Origin: Clostridia bacterium
GTDB taxonomy: Bacteria; Bacillota; Clostridia; Oscillospirales; Acutalibacteraceae
Length of the DNA stretch: 5,425 bases
Assembly: GCA_024404125.1 (NCBI GenBank)
Contig: JAKSQL010000078.1
Coordinates: forward strand, 1 to 5,425
Reading direction: 5' to 3'
Under the pieces are notes generated by a model. The model had not been told where the DNA came from, did no database searches, and worked only from the letters and a program-made list of their open reading frames with translations. Made by a program: the position numbers and the translations under genes. This document shows positions 1 to 5,123 of the stretch, piece by piece. Position 1 is the first letter of the stretch; each line of letters starts with the position of its first letter.

Positions 1-4
1 GTAC

Positions 5-48
5 AAAAAGAAACGACAATCTTCTGTCGAAAATTGTCGTTTCTTTTT
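5..48 (-). terminator. Rho-independent terminator of the serine tRNA unit
   Basis: A perfect 16-bp inverted repeat (5-20 against 33-48) encloses a 12-nt loop. Read on the minus strand it begins at the terminal A of the tRNA-Ser(GCT) CCA end and closes with a TTTCTTTTT run, as expected for an intrinsic terminator. The arms are A/T-rich at their base and carry a GTCG core. Because the other strand also ends in a T-run, the hairpin could terminate transcription arriving from the left too. Confidence 0.85.
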
Positions 49-137
49 GGCGGAGTAAGAGAGATTTGAACTCTCGCGCCGGTTGCCCGACCTACTCCCT
101 TAGCAGGGGAGCCCCTTCACCACTTGGGTATTACTCC
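48..137 (-). tRNA. tRNA-Ser(GCT)
   Basis: The reverse complement folds as a class II tRNA. The 7-bp acceptor stem pairs GGAGTAA with TTACTCC, followed by discriminator G and an encoded CCA (48-50). The anticodon loop CTGCTAA sits between CTCCC and GGGAG, giving anticodon GCT at 102-104, which reads AGC/AGT serine codons. A long variable arm (GTCGG-GCAA-CCGGC, one G-U pair) is typical of tRNA-Ser, and the T arm is GAGAG-TTCAAAT-CTCTC. It lies 30 nt after tRNA-Ser(TGA) and is presumably processed from the same transcript. Confidence 0.96.
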
Positions 138-167
138 AAATTGTGAATTTACTCACATAATTAAAAA

Positions 168-256
168 TGGCGGAGAGGAAGGGATTCGAACCCTTGTGGT
201 ATTGCTACCAAACGGTTTTCAAGACCGCCTCGTTATGACCGCTTCGATACCTCTCC
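168..256 (-). tRNA. tRNA-Ser(TGA)
   Basis: The reverse complement gives a class II tRNA. The acceptor stem is GGAGAGG/CCTCTCC with discriminator G and encoded CCA (168-170). The anticodon loop CTTGAAA lies between GCGGT and ACCGT, placing anticodon TGA at 219-221 (UCN codons). The long variable arm TGGTA-GCAA-TACCA and the T arm AAGGG-TTCGAAT-CCCTT are intact. It is the first gene of a two-tRNA serine unit, immediately downstream of a near-consensus promoter, and has only a short leader. Confidence 0.96.
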
Positions 257-271
257 GTATGCGACTAAATT

Positions 272-300
272 ATTTTATCATAATAAAAAATAATTGTCAA
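272..300 (-). promoter_or_regulatory. Sigma-A promoter of the tRNA-Ser pair
   Basis: On the minus strand a perfect -35 box TTGACA (295-300) is separated by 17 nt from a -10 box TAAAAT (272-277). TGA immediately before the -10 resembles an extended -10. The predicted start near 264-266 leaves a leader of about 8-10 nt before the first tRNA. The promoter begins just beyond the MATE stop codon, so the tRNAs do not need read-through from the pump gene. Confidence 0.88.
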
Positions 301-307
301 CAAAAAT

Positions 308-1687
308 TTAAACTACTATATTTTTAATCCATACACCCTTTTTAACAAGTATATAACCGCCTATGCACTTAACAAGATTTAAGAGTTGGCAGGTAAGATA
401 AAGCGGAATAATAGATATGCTTGTAAAGGCAGTAAGTATAAAAGCAACGGGCAATGGCACAAGGAATATTGAAATACTGTCAAAGAGCATAGTTATAAAC
501 ACCTTACCGCCGGAGCGCAGGGTGAAATAGGTCGCATTTGCAAAAGCATCTATCGGCATTGTAAGCGCGTATATCTGCATAAGTGCGGTAGCGATACCTT
601 TGACCGAATCATTTGTGTTATATATATCGGGTATATACTTTGCGGTAAAGAAATATGCTGCCGCTACTAAAACACTCGCCGCCACCGAAAAGGTGATGAG
701 TTTGGCACTTGAAAGTTTTGCCTCCTGATTTCTGCCCGCGCCTAAAAGTTGACCGAGTATAATGCCTATCGCGGCGCCTACCGATATAAATACTACCGAA
801 AATACGTTTGAAAAGGTTTGACAAATATTGTTCGCCGAGACAACGTCAAATCCCAAAATAGAATATCTTTGATTAAGCATAGCAATACCGAGCGCCCAAA
901 GGGTTTCGTTTACCATAAGCGGAAGACCTTTTGAGAATATTTGCTTTACGAGTTTTACCGGCACTCTGAAACTGATAAACGCGCCTATAATAAACGGATT
1001 ATCGTATTTGTGCAAATAGGTCCAGAAAGCAACTATAAACAGTTCCGCAAATCTTGAAATTACGGTTGCTATCGCGGCACCCTCAACACCGAGTTTGGGC
1101 GCGCCGAAATGTCCGAATATAAGAACATAGTTTAAAAACAAATTTACACATACCGCAACAATTCCCGCTGTCATCGGCAAAACGGCATGCTCGGTTTCGC
1201 GGAGAGTACTTGAATAACACTGCGCAACGGTATAAGGAATAAAGCCAATGACCATTATAAGCAGGTAATTTTTGGCATACTGCATGGAATTTGCTATGTC
1301 GGCGGCATCGCCGTCACCCTTAAGATACAAGCTTATAAGCGGCTCGCCTTTGAATATGAAAAGCAAAGAGGCAAGCACTGTCATAAACGTACAGAACACA
1401 ACTTTAAATCTGAATGTATCACGAACGCCCTTGTTATCGCCGTTGCCGAAATATTGCGCGCCGAATATACCCGCGCCCGAAATCGCGCCGAATATCAAAA
1501 GATTGAAAACGAATATAAGTTGGTTGCTTACCGCAACCCCCGTCATTTGCACGGTGCCTACCCTTCCGACCATAACGTTATCAAGCATATTAACAAAGTT
1601 TGTTATGCCGTTTTGCACCATTATCGGTATTGTAAGCGCAAGAACGCGCTTATAAAACTTTTTATCGCCTATGTATTTCCTTAACAT
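308..1687 (-). CDS. MATE-family efflux transporter
   Basis: This 459-residue integral membrane protein is a member of the multidrug and toxin extrusion (MATE) family, antiporters that export cationic drugs or metabolites using a Na+ or H+ gradient. The usual length (about 450-460) and two-lobed 12-helix plan are present. The N-lobe signature lies at residues 21-44 (Pro21, QNGITN, a DNVMVGRVG-like end). A linker motif ending in LGVEGAAIAT is at 199-208, the C-lobe start GLPLMVNETLW at 254-264, and GQLLGAGRN at 312-320. Start ATG at 1685-1687 is chosen because an AAGAGGAAA ribosome site precedes it by a few bases and a good promoter lies further upstream. It is transcribed toward the tRNA pair and diverges from the small-protein unit. 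Substrate cannot be told from sequence, and it seems intact. No terminator is visible between its stop and the tRNA promoter. Confidence 0.95.
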   Translation of the reverse strand: MLRKYIGDKKFYKRVLALTIPIMVQNGITNFVNMLDNVMVGRVGTVQMTGVAVSNQLIFVFNLLIFGAISGAGIFGAQYFGNGDNKGVRDTFRFKVVFCTFMTVLASLLFIFKGEPLISLYLKGDGDAADIANSMQYAKNYLLIMVIGFIPYTVAQCYSSTLRETEHAVLPMTAGIVAVCVNLFLNYVLIFGHFGAPKLGVEGAAIATVISRFAELFIVAFWTYLHKYDNPFIIGAFISFRVPVKLVKQIFSKGLPLMVNETLWALGIAMLNQRYSILGFDVVSANNICQTFSNVFSVVFISVGAAIGIILGQLLGAGRNQEAKLSSAKLITFSVAASVLVAAAYFFTAKYIPDIYNTNDSVKGIATALMQIYALTMPIDAFANATYFTLRSGGKVFITMLFDSISIFLVPLPVAFILTAFTSISIIPLYLTCQLLNLVKCIGGYILVKKGVWIKNIVV

Positions 1688-1719
1688 ATATTTCCTCTTT
1701 AGTTAAATTTATAAAAAAA

Positions 1720-1748
1720 ATTCTACCATAAATTACTGATTTTTTCAA
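1720..1748 (-). promoter_or_regulatory. Sigma-A promoter of the MATE gene
   Basis: On the minus strand the -35 box TTGAAA (1743-1748) and the -10 box TAGAAT (1720-1725) are exactly 17 nt apart. The predicted start near 1713 leaves a leader of about 25 nt containing the AGAGG ribosome site (1694-1698). It lies back to back with the plus-strand promoter of the neighbouring unit; the two -35 boxes are only 7 nt apart, so one bound regulator could affect both. Confidence 0.8.
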
Positions 1749-1755
1749 TACGGTA

Positions 1756-1783
1756 TTTACATTTTTACAAAATATGATAAAAT
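1756..1783 (+). promoter_or_regulatory. Probable promoter of the small protein-lipoprotein-acyltransferase unit
   Basis: The -35 box TTTACA (1756-1761) is followed after 16 nt by the -10 box TAAAAT (1778-1783). An overlapping alternative -10, TATGAT (1773-1778), is nearer consensus but has no -35 at the right distance. Transcription would start about 1785-1790, giving a leader of only 13-18 nt before the ATG at 1803. Confidence 0.55.
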
Positions 1784-1788
1784 GTAAA
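1756..1788. promoter_or_regulatory. Perfect 10-bp inverted repeat, candidate operator
   Basis: TTTACATTTT (1756-1765) and AAAATGTAAA (1779-1788) are exact reverse complements separated by 13 nt, with centre-to-centre distance of 23 nt (about two helical turns). The repeat covers the predicted -35 box, -10 box and start site of the plus-strand unit and sits 7 nt from the -35 of the divergent MATE gene. That position fits a repressor operator. No regulator gene lies in the window, and A/T-rich composition makes short inverted repeats easier to find by chance, so this remains inference. Confidence 0.45.
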
Positions 1789-1802
1789 AAATGGGTGATT
1801 TT

Positions 1803-1949
1803 ATGAACGAAAACGATAAAAAAATACAACTTTATGAAAATCAAAAACAAATGCTTGATATGTTTTTAAAAAACGGTGCAATAAGTAAGGCGCAGTACGA
1901 TAAAAGTCTTGGCGGGCTAAAAGAAAAAATGGGCATTAAAGAGGATTAA
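1803..1949 (+). CDS. 48-residue SHOCT-like small protein
   Basis: This short gene encodes a charged, helical, soluble protein with no signal peptide or membrane segment. Residues 18-46 (LDMFLKNGAISKAQYDKSL and the following LKEKMGI) follow the pattern of SHOCT and SHOCT-like modules: a short helix, a G-x-I-S/T turn, a Q/E-Y/F-D/E second helix and an LKEKMG tail. Such modules are usually found at protein ends and are thought to mediate oligomer or nucleic-acid contacts; here it is almost the whole protein. ATG 1803 is preferred because GGTGA (1794-1798) lies 4 nt upstream; an in-frame ATG at 1791 has no ribosome site. Its last codons carry the AGAGGA ribosome site of the following lipoprotein gene and only 4 nt separate the two, so translation is probably coupled. 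Confidence 0.8.
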   Translation: MNENDKKIQLYENQKQMLDMFLKNGAISKAQYDKSLGGLKEKMGIKED

Positions 1950-1953
1950 AATT

Positions 1954-2433
1954 ATGAAAAAAATTATTGTTATGTTTTTGATAGCGGTAATATCGGCGAG
2001 TTTTCTTGCAGGTTGTACCAAAGACGAAACAAGTTCTTTTTTTGCACCCATTACCAATCAAAAAGCAGTAAGTGACACTTCGAAAATTCAAGAACTTGAT
2101 GGTCAGTATTTTGATAGAACAAGTCACCAAGCGACCGCGATTTTAAAACGAACGGGTGATGCCACCGCGGTAATATCGGTTATATGGGGCAGTTCGGTAA
2201 GCGAATATACTCAATGGACTATGAACGTAACTTTACTTGAAAATAATATTTTATCTTATACCGACGAAATGAAAGAAGAAGTAGTTGCCGATAAAGACGG
2301 AACTCTTAAAAAGAAAACAATATACGCCGACCGACAGGGATATTTCACCTTAAAAGCCGGTATGTTAAGGTGGAACGGCGCTTATGAAAGAGATTGCCGA
2401 GAATGTAAATTTGAAAAGATAACGGTTTCTTAA
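1954..2433 (+). CDS. Lipoprotein with clostridial beta-rich WGxSxSEYTxW domain
   Basis: The 159-residue product begins with a type II signal peptide: KK at residues 2-3, a hydrophobic stretch 4-19 and lipobox L18-A19-G20-C21. It should therefore be lipid-anchored on the outer face of the membrane. After a short linker, one small beta-rich domain (about 48-156) starts with LDGQYFD (48-54) and contains VIWGSSVSEYTQW (77-89). It ends in a C-x-x-C pair (Cys148, Cys151). I recognise this domain pattern as recurrent in clostridial lipoproteins and secreted proteins but know no assigned function. The AGAGGA site (1940-1945) lies inside the end of the preceding gene, 8 nt from the ATG, suggesting coupled translation. 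The acyltransferase gene follows after 43 nt. Confidence 0.88.
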   Translation: MKKIIVMFLIAVISASFLAGCTKDETSSFFAPITNQKAVSDTSKIQELDGQYFDRTSHQATAILKRTGDATAVISVIWGSSVSEYTQWTMNVTLLENNILSYTDEMKEEVVADKDGTLKKKTIYADRQGYFTLKAGMLRWNGAYERDCRECKFEKITVS

Positions 2434-2476
2434 ACACGATATGTAAAGTCAATCTGAATTTTTAAAGGAGAAGAAT

Positions 2477-3523
2477 ATGCCGAAAAGAGAGCGAATACTC
2501 TGTTTTGATTTTATACGTACAGTTTGTGCGTTCTACATAATGTTATACCATTTTTGTGTAAGTTTAAATCCCGCCGCACATTCGGGATTTGTTAAGTATC
2601 TCGAAAATCCTCAAATGGCGCTTGCAATCGTAAAGGTGTTTTTTATGCTATCTGGAGCGCTTTTGTTTTACAACAACTGCGATACCGGCAAACCGAAAAA
2701 TTTTTACTACAAACGGTTTAAGTCCATTTACCCTATGTATTATACCGCATTTATACCGTGCTTTATAGTAAAGGTTATAATGGAAAATAAACTTTTTTAC
2801 GCAGGAAATCCGATAAAACTGTTGCTTTCCCTTTTCGGTGTTGACGGCTACTTTTTCGTAGTATCGTCACCAAACTATTATCAGGTAGGCGAATGGTTTT
2901 TAGGAGTAATTATATTTATTTACATACTTTATCCACTCATTTTACGACTATATAAAAAATCCGCTTTGCTTACCTTGGCACTTGTTTTTTGTTTATATGC
3001 TACTGCATTTATAAAAAAATTATTTACCGTAGACCCCTCAATAAATATTTTTCCCTGCCTTGCAAGCTTTTTTACGGGAATTATATTTATTGACAATAAA
3101 GACATTCTGCTTAAAAATAAATTTTCGCTTATTATCTCTGCCGTTGTTATTGTGCTGCTTTTGACGGTTAAACTTCCTTTTATACCGTATGATATTATTA
3201 TTTTTGCCACCGCGATATGTATGTTTATCATACTTTCGTTTATCGGTAATGCGGTTATGAAAAGCAAACCGCTTTGCAAAACCTTTACCGCTTTGAGTGC
3301 AATTTCTTATGCAGTCTTTTTAGTGCAACATAAGGTTGTTATGGCGGTTGTAAGGTTGCTTAACCCTTCAAATTCACTTTTTGCATTTTTGGGTCTGCTT
3401 CTATGCACCGCGGCAACCGTAATTTCTGCAAAATCCCTTCACGTTATAACCGACAGACTTCTAAAAACAAAGTTATACATTAAACTTGAAAACCGCATAT
3501 TATCAACACAAAAACAAAAATAG
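2477..3523 (+). CDS. Membrane acyltransferase, acyltransferase 3 family
   Basis: This 348-residue polytopic membrane protein has about ten hydrophobic segments. It matches the acyltransferase 3 family (OatA/OafA/WecH-like), which moves acyl groups, often acetyl, across the membrane onto cell-surface sugars, peptidoglycan or other acceptors. The N-terminal hallmark is DFIRT (11-15) with R-x10-H formed by Arg14 and His25. FFMLSG (55-60) ends the second helix, a basic loop YKRFKSIYP is at 78-86, GEWFLG at 138-143, and a C-terminal ISYAVFLVQH at 276-285. There is no extracellular SGNH domain, and the length is normal for a stand-alone enzyme. Start ATG 2477 has an AAAGGAG site 7-10 nt upstream. 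It is the last gene of the plus-strand unit before a strong terminator. Acceptor substrate is unknown; envelope modification is inferred from family and the lipoprotein neighbour. Confidence 0.92.
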   Translation: MPKRERILCFDFIRTVCAFYIMLYHFCVSLNPAAHSGFVKYLENPQMALAIVKVFFMLSGALLFYNNCDTGKPKNFYYKRFKSIYPMYYTAFIPCFIVKVIMENKLFYAGNPIKLLLSLFGVDGYFFVVSSPNYYQVGEWFLGVIIFIYILYPLILRLYKKSALLTLALVFCLYATAFIKKLFTVDPSINIFPCLASFFTGIIFIDNKDILLKNKFSLIISAVVIVLLLTVKLPFIPYDIIIFATAICMFIILSFIGNAVMKSKPLCKTFTALSAISYAVFLVQHKVVMAVVRLLNPSNSLFAFLGLLLCTAATVISAKSLHVITDRLLKTKLYIKLENRILSTQKQK

Positions 3524-3540
3524 CAAGTTTTATATCGCTT

Positions 3541-3569
3541 AAAACCCCCGTACACTGTACGGGGGTTTT
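3541..3569 (+). terminator. Rho-independent terminator after the acyltransferase gene
   Basis: AAAACCCCCGTAC (3541-3553) and GTACGGGGGTTTT (3557-3569) form a perfect 13-bp stem with a 3-nt ACT loop, with a GC-rich core and T-rich downstream sequence. It lies 17 nt after the acyltransferase stop and closes the plus-strand unit. The A-rich left arm means it could also work for transcription arriving from the right. Confidence 0.92.
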
Positions 3570-3632
3570 GTTATATCGTTTTTTACGTGGCATACTATAA
3601 GCATAATAAACTCAAGACCAAAAGGAGAAAAT

Positions 3633-3782
3633 ATGAAACTTATATATAAAATTTTCCGTCAAAACCCAGACTTGCGTGAAGGAATTATTGCCGTTACTTC
3701 TTATATAGGCATAGCGGTAAATTTTATTATGGCGGCAGTTAAGGTAGTGCTCGGCGCAATCACTATTGCCCGCGATAAATAA
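3633..3782 (+). pseudogene. Truncated cation diffusion facilitator (CDF) transporter, N-terminus only
   Basis: The 49-codon reading frame has a strong ribosome site (AAAGGAG, 3621-3627) but encodes only the start of a cation diffusion facilitator family metal-efflux protein, normally about 290-400 residues. Residues 12-44 (PDLREGIIAVTSYIGIAVN followed by FIMAAVKVVLGAIT) match the first membrane helix and its lead-in. In intact members GS-I-A-I-x-x-D-A, with the first metal-binding Asp, follows directly. Here, after Thr44, only IARDK remains before a stop, and that sequence is antisense to the neighbouring hydrolase gene. All metal-binding residues and five of six helices are missing, so transport is not possible. 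Weak -10-like sequences (TACTAT, CATAAT) lie upstream, but no convincing promoter. Either a true rearrangement or an assembly join would explain it. Confidence 0.72.
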
Positions 3783-4303
3783 TCACCCGCAACACTGAAT
3801 GCTCTTTGTATTTGCGAGTAATAATGGTTGTAAGTGTCTCCGCGCTCGCCCGCGCCGTGAAGAAACAGATAAACAGGACACCCGCCTGCTTCTTTTTGCT
3901 TTGGCACATATAAAACATACGGCAGTGTTATTCCTGATTTTTTATCCGTATATGTAAGGCGCGAAAAAACGGGCATACGGTAGCAATCCCCGTTAAAACT
4001 GTAACACTTTACCGTTTCTTCGCACAAAAGTTCTTTAGAGTCTTCAAAATCATCATTTTGCAACTCCTGAAAAACATACTGTTCTTCTGTTTCTTTTGTA
4101 TTTGTTGTTTCCGGATGCGATTCACCCTTTAAGGCACTGTTGTTACTGCTTGTATTCAAATTGCTTTTTGAAGATATATTACCGTTTTGCTCTTTGCTGT
4201 AAGCAGTTGATTCAATATTACTGCTTACCGTTTCTTCTTTACTTTTGCAGCTGCATAACAAGCAAATTAACAAAACCATCAAAACTGAAACCAAGCGTTT
4301 CAT
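3701..4303 (-). CDS. Truncated alpha/beta-hydrolase (esterase-like) lipoprotein
   Basis: The 200-residue product starts with a lipoprotein signal (MKRLVSVLMVLL, lipobox L16-C17-S18-C19). A Ser/Asn/Glu/Thr-rich linker (about 20-76) follows, then a beta strand region and the oxyanion segment LFLHGAGERG (146-155) of secreted esterase/polysaccharide-deacylase type alpha/beta hydrolases. The strand IVIAP (180-184) comes next. In this family IVIAP should be followed by a PQCP-like segment and the GxSxG nucleophile, Asp and His. Instead residues 185-200 are antisense to the CDF fragment and end in a stop, so the whole catalytic triad is missing. ATG at 4301-4303 is chosen over the one at 4330 because a GGAGG site (4309-4313) precedes it and the signal peptide starts there. 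It lies 23 nt after the metallophosphoesterase stop, in operon arrangement. The truncated product is unlikely to be active. Confidence 0.75.
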   Translation of the reverse strand: MKRLVSVLMVLLICLLCSCKSKEETVSSNIESTAYSKEQNGNISSKSNLNTSSNNSALKGESHPETTNTKETEEQYVFQELQNDDFEDSKELLCEETVKCYSFNGDCYRMPVFSRLTYTDKKSGITLPYVLYVPKQKEAGGCPVYLFLHGAGERGDTYNHYYSQIQRAFSVAGDYLSRAIVIAPSTTLTAAIIKFTAMPI

Positions 4304-4326
4304 ATAATCCTCCATACAACAATTTT

Positions 4327-4883
4327 TCAATTCATTTTAAAACTTGCAGAGGAAATATACGGTGGATTGCTGTTATTCGGGTTTACAACACCGTATATGT
4401 ACTCGGTTTGTTGTCCCTCTATTTTTATTTCACCGCGTTCGTTCACAGTTACAACAGCACTTAACGGATCTTTGAAAAACCAAGTTTGATTTCCCATAGA
4501 AAGTTTGTTCAAAGCCATTTTTTCGGCACTTATAAAAGCACCGTTTTTATCATAGTTTTCAAACATAAACGTATGCGTATCATCGTAATGTTTGCTCGAT
4601 TGTGAGGTCCAAACTCCGTTCAATGCCGAATTTACATCGAATAAACTATATCTTCCGATTTTTGAATATGATTTGTATGGTAATGACCGTTTAAGCACAA
4701 TAAAACCGTACCCTTGCGTATTTCGTTTGCCGTTTTGAATATTTTTCTTACCTGCTCGGCATCGGGCGAAGAAGACCAAATACCCGAAAATCCCGCATGG
4801 CCTACAATGATACATTTTAAATCTTTATTTGCCGCATCTAAAAGTGTTTTTTCCAACCAAAACAGTTGATTTGGCGATAAAGT
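4327..4883 (-). pseudogene. Metallophosphoesterase fragment, 5'-truncated and frameshifted
   Basis: Two overlapping minus-strand frames together give the C-terminal part of a calcineurin-like metallophosphoesterase. Frame one runs from about 4883 and reads LSPNQLFWLEKTL, then VGHAGFSG and NGHYHTNH, then EDIVY. Frame two continues as FDVNSALNGVW and ends at the TGA at 4327-4329. EDIVY-FDVNSALNGVW joins perfectly if one base is restored near 4640-4642, so a single-nucleotide deletion is likely. The retained parts hold the last two metal-binding motifs (His of VGHAG and the GHxH motif). The D-x-H, GD-x-x-D and GNH motifs expected upstream are absent, because the frame meets a TAG at 4884-4886 and then belongs to another gene. 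The TTATCGCC before LSPNQL marks the joint. No known substrate; family members act on phosphate esters. Confidence 0.75.
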
Positions 4884-5061
4884 CTATATCTTCCAATTCT
4901 TCATCTACGGACTGCTCAATATCACTTACTGTTTGTTTACTGTTTTCACTTTTACAGCCACATGGCAGACAAAGAAAAACTGCAAGAACCGTAATTGCAA
5001 TTTGTTTCAGGGATAATTTATGTATCTTTTGCTTAATGTACGAAAAAATATGATGTACCAT
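4825..5061 (-). CDS. Lipoprotein N-terminus joined out of frame to the metallophosphoesterase
   Basis: The 78-codon frame begins at the ATG at 5059-5061, 8 nt after GGGGAG, and encodes a basic N-terminus (residues 1-20), a hydrophobic segment (21-33) and the cysteine cluster CLPCGCK (31-37), most simply a lipoprotein signal with Cys36 as anchor (the -3 residue is Pro, so the lipobox is imperfect). An acidic linker to about residue 61 (EELEDIDF) follows. Residues after this (IAKSTVLVGKNTFRCGK) are the metallophosphoesterase sequence read in the wrong frame, so the true protein has been cut. It may be the lost 5' end of the same metallophosphoesterase gene, joined after an internal deletion, or the start of a paralogue of the hydrolase lipoprotein: both share a C-x-C-K-S ... 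T-V-S-x-I-E pattern after the anchor. Confidence 0.6.
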   Translation of the reverse strand: MVHHIFSYIKQKIHKLSLKQIAITVLAVFLCLPCGCKSENSKQTVSDIEQSVDEELEDIDFIAKSTVLVGKNTFRCGK

Positions 5062-5085
5062 TCTGCTGTCTCCCCGTTTTGGTAA

Positions 5086-5114
5086 TTTTTACTGTTGTGT
5101 TTTATTGTTTGCAA
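5086..5114 (-). promoter_or_regulatory. Weak candidate promoter upstream of the lipoprotein fragment
   Basis: On the minus strand TTGCAA (5109-5114) and TAAAAA (5086-5091) are 17 nt apart, each matching four of six consensus bases. The spacing and position before the 5061 start are right, but in A/T-rich DNA such matches arise by chance. A small inverted repeat TTATTG/CAATAA (5102-5107, 5112-5117) overlaps it. Confidence 0.28.
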
Positions 5115-5123
5115 TAATAATCT

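Noticed and set aside
124..327. Open frame over the tRNA region on the plus strand.
   Set aside because: It lies across tRNA-Ser(TGA) and its promoter in antisense and has no ribosome site or recognisable protein features.
1272..1684. Plus-strand open frames inside the MATE gene.
   Set aside because: They are antisense shadows of a strongly family-like membrane protein and show no independent start signal.
2929..3279. Minus-strand open frame within the acyltransferase gene.
   Set aside because: Antisense shadow of a clear acyltransferase coding frame, with no promoter or ribosome site.
4636..4648. Programmed ribosomal frameshift in the metallophosphoesterase.
   Set aside because: No X-XXY-YYZ slippery site or downstream structure is visible, and the gene is also missing its 5' half, so decay or error is simpler.
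4096..5053. Plus-strand open frames over the hydrolase and lipoprotein fragments.
   Set aside because: They are antisense of sequences with clear signal peptides and conserved motifs, and look like composition artefacts.
3570..5123. Insertion sequence or integrated element causing the broken genes.
   Set aside because: No transposase or integrase, no terminal inverted repeats and no target duplication could be found inside the window.
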